Source: Arctopsyche grandis
Taxonomy: Eukaryota; Arthropoda; Insecta; Trichoptera; Hydropsychidae
Assembly: GCF_051622035.1 (NCBI RefSeq)
Contig: NC_135365.1
Coordinates: forward strand, 28,272,001-28,336,000
Reading direction: 5' to 3'
DNA length: 64,000 nucleotides
The notes below the pieces were generated by a model. It was not told the DNA's origin. It saw only the letters and a list, made by a program, of their open reading frames with translations, and searched no databases. Below are positions 39,383-48,500 of this stretch, one piece after another. The translations under genes and the position numbers were made by a program. The first letter of the stretch is position 1. Each line of letters starts with the position of its first letter.

Positions 39383-42300
39383 GTACACATCACATAACCT
39401 CAATCACCGGTCACACACACACACCACTGACACTAATGCTCTCTCTCTATATATATGTGTACTTGCATATGTCAAACAACGAAAATCAATTAACTGACAT
39501 TTTCAACCGGTATAATTTGTCATGGTTTATATTTAGGTTATATTCCAAAGTGACTTATATGCCGACATACACATTACAAGGAAAATGTCATTTGAAAACG
39601 CTTGGTAAAAAACAAACTTGCATACGTTTTTTTTTCTATAGACACATTCAACGTATAATATATCTCAAAGTATATTATACTTTTCCAATTCATAGCCAGT
39701 GGTATGACTCGGTGGTTGCATTTTTGTTCAGCACCGAGAGGTCACCGACTTCGATCCTGTGCCAATCTTTAATACTACTTGGATATTTCATTTTTTATGT
39801 AGCATTCGATCAACAGTCATTCCTCGTTATTTAAATGAGAGTTGGTCATCAACTGACTTGTCATTTGTGACTTAGGTTGAAACCCATTAGTTCCCACCTC
39901 GTCTCAATTTTTCTTTGTAATTATAATGGCTCGGTGGTAGCGTTTATGTTTACCACCGAGAGGTCACCGGCTTCGATCCTGTGCTAATCTTTAATATACT
40001 TGGACATTTGTGATTCCAGATCCCCACAATGCCGTCAACAATTAACATATTAATTTTATTTTATTTATATATATATTTTAGCTATCAAGCTAATTTAAAA
40101 AAAAAATACATCTTAATTATTATACTTAACTCTAAAATTTATAATTAACTTATATGTACTGTCCCTCACAGAGGTGTCTCTTCGCACCTCGCAGGAATGC
40201 ATCCATGTTTTTAGCAGACCTGACGCACTCAGGGAGGGCATTATACATGAGCACACCCCTGTGAAAAACACCCCCAGCCGTCTTATTCTTTCTTACTCTA
40301 CTTACAACTAGTTTGTCCTTATTTCTAGTATAAAAACTATGTTTATCTCTATTCCTTATTATATAATCATCAAAATACTTAGGTAATAACTTATGATCTA
40401 ACTTATAAACAAAAGACAATGTACTAATATTTAGACTAATTCTAATACTCATCCATCCTAATTCATCTAACATACTTCCAATACTCTTAAATCTACTCAC
40501 ATTCAAAATAGCTCTCATAGCTTTATTCTGTATTTTTTGCATTTTTTCTAAATCTTGGCCACTAAACAAATTAAGCACAGTGGCACAATAAACCACATGT
40601 GGCAAGACAATTGAATTAAACACTAAAATTTTACTTTTTTTACTTAAAATATTTCTTAATCTACATAATACACCAACTTTTCTAGCCATTTTTTTTATTA
40701 TATAGTCAGCGTGCATTTTAAAATTTAGTCCTGAATCTATGTATACACCTAAGTATTTTATATTTTCAACTTTTTCAATTAACTTATCATCAATTCTAAT
40801 TTCATTCAATATATTTTTATTTTTACCATTCAACCACATCATTTTTGTTTTATTCACATTCAACTTTAATTTATTTTCACACAACCAGTCATTCACATAA
40901 TTTAATTCTATATTTAAAATCTCAGACATTACATCAACATTCTTTCCAATTATATATATCAATGTATCATCTGCAAACAAATGTATTTTACACATCTTAA
41001 TTACCTTAACAATATCGTTTATATATAATATAAATAATAAGGGTTTATATATAATATAATTAAAAACACTCATGCTCATTTTTTATGTAGCATTCGATCC
41101 ACAGTCATTCCTCGTTATTTAAATGAGAGTTGGTCATCAACTGACTTGTCATTTGTGACTTAGGTTGAAACCCATTAGTTCCCACCTCGTCTCAATTTTT
41201 CTTTGTAATTATAATGGCTCGGTGGTAGCGTTTATGTTTACCACCGAGAGGTCACCGGCTTCGATCCTGTGCTAATCTTTAATATACTTGGACATTTGTG
41301 ATTCCAGATCCCCACAATGCCGTCAACAATTAACATATTAAAAACACTCATGCTCATTTTTTATGTAGCATTCGATCAACAGTCATTCCTCGTTATTTAA
41401 ATGAGAGTTGGTCATCAACTGGCTTGTTATTTGTGACTCAAGTTCCCACCTTGTCTCAATTTTTCTTTGTAATTGTATTAGCCAGCAGTATGGCTCGGTG
41501 GTAGCGTTTATGTTTACCACCGAGAAGTTACCGGCTTCGATCCCATGCTAATCTTTAATACTGCTGGTCAGATTTGGATATTTGTGACTCCAAGTCGATG
41601 GTTTCCTATGAGAGTTAGAGCCGATTTATCTGATTTCATTGTTGAAACGGTTCCTCCATCAAACTGGCAAATATATAAATTTGATTTATGTAATTTGTGT
41701 TCTTCAGCCTCTTGAAATACAGCGATTTATGTAATAAAAAATGCTGTAATTAATTGTCTAGAAAGGCGCATTGAGTTTACCTGTTGAGCCGTCCCGGTAT
41801 ATGTCTATGTAAAATAAAATATATCATTTTGATGAACATCAACAGGTAAAGTAGTGATGTATTATAATATTGGAAACGAAGAAATTATGTTAAATATATA
41901 TGAGAATGGAATGTATCATCTGATCCTTTCTCTAAATTACTTTAATATAAATCAACAAACAATTTCATTTCTCCATAAGCTTTGTAGCCGCTTGCTACAT
42001 ATTTACCATTTATTACCAAAAATTTGGGCACAGATGTTAGTAATAATTACACATATGTATATCTACTGATATAATGTTGAAATATGCATACACGTTCGAT
42101 TAGTACCGCTATTGACCGATTCCGTTTACTCAAGTGTGAGACGGTCTTTCAATCCCGGCCTCGTTTCAAGATTGTATTTCTAATTTTTCAATTATTGACT
42201 TCCAGAAAAAGATTCCCGGTGAGGGTGAACTGTTGGTTTTGCAACACCAATTCATGGATGCCGTACCATCTAAAAAATTGTTGGAATTGCAAGAAATGCG

Positions 42301-42465
42301 ACCAATACAACGGATTCTCGGCGGTTTGTATATTTTATTTTGTATGACGATATGAAAATGTTAGGCCTGTAACATAAATTCAATACCAAAGTAACTTTAT
42401 TTACATGAATTGGACATTTGTTTTGTGCTCAATCTTACATATGCATAATCAAATAATCTTTCGAG

Positions 42466-42506
<41 letters not shown>

Positions 42507-45500
42507 CACAATAAATCTTATATCTATTTTAATAGCTACTGATCTACTGATCATTTTCTATTTTACAATTTTAATTTAATTTGGTTAGTAATCACAGTAT
42601 TATATTATTCTAATGTTAATCTAAAGCATAATAGGAAAAAGAGCTCAAAAACCTATTTACAATCCTTATAAATGTTCATAATACATCTAATACATAATAT
42701 TAATTAAAGACTATCTAAAGTCGATGACCTAAAGCAGATTGTGTTTAGGTAATCTGTGTTTATACCTGAAGGGTATAGACATTTTGTTGTAATCACCGAG
42801 ACTCTTCACAAGTGTGTTAGTATGGTTATTAGTGATTCTTTCATAGAATCTACTGGTTAGTTTGTTAGTAATGTCTGTAACAAACGGAATATTATATATA
42901 GCATGCAGTTTTTTCAGGTTAGTATATATGGGTGTATTATAAATTATTTTAAGGGATTTATTTTGTATTACTTGGAGCTTGGAAAGGTTAGTATTCGAGG
43001 CGTTATTCCATACAGGTGAAGCATAGGTTAATAATGGTAATATGAGCGCGCGATATAATTTTATTTTATTTAGCGTTGATAAAGAACTATGGCGATTAAA
43101 TATTGGATATATTGAGGATATACCCCGCATCGCCTTGCATTTCGCTGCCTCAATGTGAGGTGCCCATCTCATTCTTTTATCAAACGTTACTCCTAAATAT
43201 TTTATTACTGACTGCCATTTCAGACTTTCTCCAGAGGGGATTTTCAGATCTGAACTTGGCTTATGTTTTCTAACACTAAAGAATATGGCGTCTGTTTTGG
43301 TTTGATTAATTTGAATTTTCCACTTAGTGAAGTGTTCAGTCATTGTTTTAATTGCAAATTCAAGATTTTTAAGAATAGTGTCTGGTTTTTTGCTACTTGT
43401 GAAGCAAGCTGTATCATCTGCATATAGGGCTATGTGACAGTTTTTTGGAATAGGTATGTCATTTATATATATGGAGAACAAGAGTGGGCCAAGCAAGCTC
43501 CCCTGCGGAACGCCAGCTGCGATTATTTTTGGAGACGATAATTCATTATTTACGCTAACCACTAGCTTTCTACGAGTTAAGTACGATTTGATGATGAGAA
43601 TTAGGTAGTTTGGTATTTTGTTAATAAGGAGCTTATGAATGAGTCCATCGTGCCAAACCGTGTCGAAGGCCTTTTCTATGTCGAGACATACCATTCCGGT
43701 ACTTCTCTTCATATTAAAGTTCTTCGTCACGTGTTCAGTTAGTCTTGTTAGTTGTTGGGTCGTGGAATGTCCAGTGCGAAATCCAAATTGTTCATTTATT
43801 AATTTCTTATTTACGACTTTAAGTAAACGTGTGTAGATTATTTTTTCCAGAATTTTTGAAAGCGTGCAAAGTAAGCTAATGGGTCGATAATTGGCCGGGT
43901 TTTTTGAGCTTTTATCGGGCTTAAGTATGGGAATTACGTTGGCTGTTTTCCAGTATTCTGGGAAATACCCGGTGAGTAAACATGCGTTGAATATTTTAGA
44001 TAGTGAGACTAAAGCTTTAAATGGAAGTTGTTTGATTGTGATGTTATCTATTGAATCTCGCCCAGGTGCCTTTTTATTTTTTAAATTACGTATTATATTT
44101 TGGATTTCACACGGATGCACCAATTTTATATTTTTAGTACTGTTAGTGGGAGTTTTTGTGATGATTTTAATGGACCGGTTGACTTTATTATGCGTTGGTA
44201 TGTGATTGTAATGTTGTGTGAGTGTGTGATGTTTTTGGAAGGATTTTGATAATAGTTCTGCTTTGTCGCAATCACGCGTCACTGAGATTCCTGCATCATC
44301 TAATGGAGGAATCGAGTTTTTTGTCCTGCGAATCGCTTTAGCTAATTTCCATAGAGAGCCATCAACTGAGCTCAATTTTTCTAATTTTTTAGACCAAGCT
44401 TCATTTTTGATTTCTTTGATTCTAATTTTAATTTGATATGTGAGCTTATTAATTAATGTTTTCAATGCTGGATTTTTTGATGTTTGCCAAATTTTACGGA
44501 GTTTATTTTTACTTTTAATTAGATTTGCAACAAAGTCAGTTATCTCTAATTTGTGTTCAATGTATTGTGTCTTAGGTATGTGAAGGTGTTTGGATCGAGT
44601 TATTGATTCCGTTAGGTGTATTATGGAGCTGTCGATTTCGGTTTTGTTTGTGAGTGTGGTAGAAGTTAGAATGGTTTGGTCATTTATGTACGACTTGAAC
44701 TCTCGCCAGTTAGCTCTCCCGTAATCCCAACTATGCTTGATGATTTCCTCGGGTTTCCCGTCGATTGAGAAGATTATCGGGAGATGATCAGACGACAGGG
44801 TTTGAAGGGCATTTGGTGTCGATATTTTTGGGCAGTTCTTGACGAGGACAAGATCTAGTGTGGATGGTTGTGAGTTATTTGTGGGATAGTGTGTGTATGT
44901 ATCCGGATGAAGTAAGATTGTATCTGTTAATTGAATGTATTTAAAAAGAGTTGTGCCTTGTTGGTCAGTGTTTACGCAACTCCATAACGGATGTTTGGCA
45001 TTAAAGTCACCAGCTACCACTACCGAACTACCAATGTTAAATATTTTGTTAAGATCGGATGCCAATAATCGTTTTTGGGGAGGATTGTAAGCGGATGCTA
45101 CTATGTGAAGGGTGTTGTTAATTGTTAGTTCGATGGCGGTTAGTTCTAAATTTTTTAGTGGCGGGGTTATTACGCGACAATGTTTAATTGACGATTTTAT
45201 AAAAATGGCAACTCCCCCTCCATGCTGTTCTCGGTCTTCGCGATAGCAGTTAAAGTTAGGTAGGTTAATACGGATATGAGGTTTTAAGAAGGTCTCGGAG
45301 ATTAAAACTATGTCAACACAGTACTCACCGATCGCCGACTCTAGTTCGTCAATCTTATTCTTAAGTCCACGAGCATTCCAAGCTAGAATGTTCAGTCGCC
45401 TCCCGTTAATCAAAGACATCGAGATATTCGACAAGCATGAGTGCCAGCTCTAGTTTGTCGGTGCAACCACTGGCCTTGGCACGAATCTCCTGGAGGATCT

Positions 45501-48500
45501 TCAACATCTTCGTCATAGACGCCATGGAAGTTAGGTCTGTTGTTGGTTGAATGTTGGGATTGGTTGGTTGGTGGGGTTTTTTAGGGATATTTGGGATATT
45601 TGGTGACGGAGTTTTAATGGTCGGTAGCTTTGGGAAGTTATGATCGTTAACGACCGGGATATTTTGTGGCTGCACCACTGGGAGTTTCCAAGGGTTGGCT
45701 TTGACAATTGATGCTCGATTCTTCCTCGATTCCAGCATTTTCAGATAGCTCTGTCTTTTTGGACAGTCTTTGAAGTTAGCGGGGTGAGATCCTGAACAGC
45801 CTGAGCAGACAGCAGGGGTAACTATTCCTTGATTGCATTGTGCGGTGAGGTGAGTGCCGGCACATTTGACGCACTTGGCCTGCCGATTGCAGTTTTTCGC
45901 AGCGTGTCCATATTCTTGGCATCTGAAACATTGAGTAATATTTTGTGATTTACTAGTATATTTAACGACACTGACCTTTGTGTAACAGATGTACCGGATT
46001 TCTTTAATCTTCTTTGCCGATACCGATGGCTCGAAGAACACCAAGTATAGCTCGGTGGCGTTGCTCCTAGGCTCCTTCGTCTTCATCTGTATGACTTTGG
46101 TTACAGGGAATCCCTGTCTGATGATGTCATCTTTAATATCAGCTTCCGGCAATTTCGGCAAGCCACGTACGACACTTTTTATTTCCTTTTCCTCCTTCCT
46201 GGAAAAGGTATGGAATTGTCGGTCTGGTGTCAATCCATCCCGAAGTTTTTTAAAGTCTTCAAGACTTTTACATTGTATCTTGACATTATTTTGACCAATG
46301 TAAGTCATTGTGAAGTCTTTTATAAACTTCTTGATCGACTCGATCATGCTGCCGTGAGTGCCAGTAGCTGTCATGATGATGGGCGGGATTCTTCCACCGC
46401 TTCTGGGGACATCGGAAACTTCCAAGAGCCCTTCAAATTTGTTTTTCTCCTGAATTTTAAATTCAGGAGCAACATCTTTCACGTTCTTTGCCGTATGTTT
46501 TGGAAACTGCCACTCGGTCTCCATCTGAGCGGTCTGAGAGCAGCCTGGTTGAGGAGCTTCGGTTGTAGTTATCAGTGTCTTCTTAATTCGCTTTTTCAGG
46601 TTGGATCCTCGCATGGTGCCAACATGTGTTCGTTTGGTGTTCGTTTTGTGGGGGGTGTTTGTGGTGTATGTTAAAAGGTGTGGGTTTTTTGACGGTATGG
46701 CGTATCGCTGTATTATGAGCGCTCGCACAGAGAGTACGTCTTCGGCACGTCCGTTCTCACGGAGCGTCGAGAGACGAGTGAGAATTAATTTGAAATAAAA
46801 TCTTTCGAGTCTATTTTTAACCAATTATATGGTTTTTTTAATATATTTTTCGACGGCTAGTGTTTTTACTAATTATTTATCGTGATAAATAAGGATAGTA
46901 CAATTGCACTGAGCAACAAAAACATTAACATAGCAAAGACTATTCAATCTGTACTAAATTAAACTCAATAAATTCGAATATGACAATGATTTTTGTTGGT
47001 TTCCTCTCTTTTATGAGATATAATTGTTTAAAAAAATACACAATTCTTACAGATTTTAGGCTTTAATTCAAAATCTAGTATTGCTATGCCAAAAGTGAGT
47101 AGTTACAATCAATAGAAAAAACATCCGACTATTGATTCCAACCCTCACGTTTGGCACAGTAATACTAGATTTTGATTTAACGACTGCAAAAGCCAGAAAT
47201 ATGTAAAAATTGCGCTTTTTTTAATCGCTTATATCTCATAAACGAGGAGAAATCAACAAAAATCAGTCCTATTCGAATTCATTGGGACAAACTTTGTAAT
47301 GGTTATGTAATCTCCGCTCCGTTAACTAAAAATCGTGGTTTTTTGTTGCTCAGAATTATCAGTATATTGATCGTTATATACAGCCGCTCACCATCCACTG
47401 CTGGATGAAGGCCTCTCCAACTCCACTTCCACTCCCTCTGTTTTGCGCAACTCTCATCCATCTCACCCCACTCATTTTCCTAAGTTTATCTACCCATCTT
47501 CTTTGCAGTCTTCCTTTTACCCTTTTGCATTCTCTCGGGTACCATTCTAGCACTTCTTTTGTCCATTCTTCTAACCACATGGCCGCCCATTGCCATTTCA
47601 ATATCTACTCTATCCACTATGTCCACTACTCTTGTCATACTTCTCACCCAATTGTTCCGCTTCCTGCCTTTCCTCGTTGTGCCGAGCATACAGCGTTCCA
47701 TCCTTCTTTGAGTGCATTGGACTTTGTGTAGCAATTTGGCGTTCAATGTCGCAAGTTTCACGTCCATACGTCATCACTGGCGAAACGCATTGATCGAAGA
47801 TCTACAAGTTTATTTATACTGACCAAAATTGATATAAATTCTGACCGTTCGACTTAAATAATGCCGTTGATTAATTATTTTCACCTTTTGTATGACAAAA
47901 ATTAAATTGTGATCTAATTTTCAGGACGGTAATTACAATGTAGTTTTGGACACTCGGACTGCTAATTCAAAAAATTACAATAAAAACATCAAAAATTTAC
48001 CGTCGGCCAATAATGGCTTATGCCGAAAGTGTAATATAAATCAACAACTCAAAATAAGACAACTGTCTGGTTTCATTCCGATGAACGAGAAGAACTTCAA
48101 TGCTGAAGTCGACACTTTCAAGTAAGATTTAATTTAAAAAAATTAATTCCATACAAATTACATAGTATTAAAAAAAAAAAAACGACATGCATGCAATTTA
48201 TGTTTTCAGATCACATTTGGAGAAAATATATTCACTATGCGCTACGTGTAAAAGACACGTTAAACAAAAGTTGTCATCTGAGAAAGGTCTACTCCTCGGA
48301 ACCAAGTTGTTAGACTCTAGGGGTAAAGTGGAGGTTGCAAAGAAGACGCAAGTGATAAATTTTATAAAAGACTCGTTGAAGAACACTCTGAAAATAGTCA
48401 TAGTTACGTTTCTAGTTTTCGTCGTTTATAATATAGTGATTAATTTAGATCTCTTCTTGTCGAAGCGGGTGATGTATGTCACGAAAAAGTATTTCAAAGA

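Larger units (their letters stand above)
42468..46798 (-). mobile_element. Full-length jockey-like LINE inserted antisense in TMEM201 intron 2
   Basis: A 13-bp duplication AATCTTTCGAGTC (42455-42467 and 46799-46811) flanks it. The minus-strand 3' end is a ~39-bp poly-A (poly-T at 42468-42506). Two intact overlapping ORFs lie inside. The 3' UTR (about 42507-42728) is the source of the truncated copies at 38105 and 60729. Confidence 0.92.

Noticed and set aside
42084-42205. In-frame extension upstream of the TMEM201 zinc-ribbon exon
   Set aside because: It precedes a good TTCCAG acceptor and would not join exon 1 in phase; treated as intron.
46615-46824. Extended N-terminus of LINE ORF1
   Set aside because: The first codons lie outside the insertion, beyond the target duplication; the downstream ATG at 46614 fits better.
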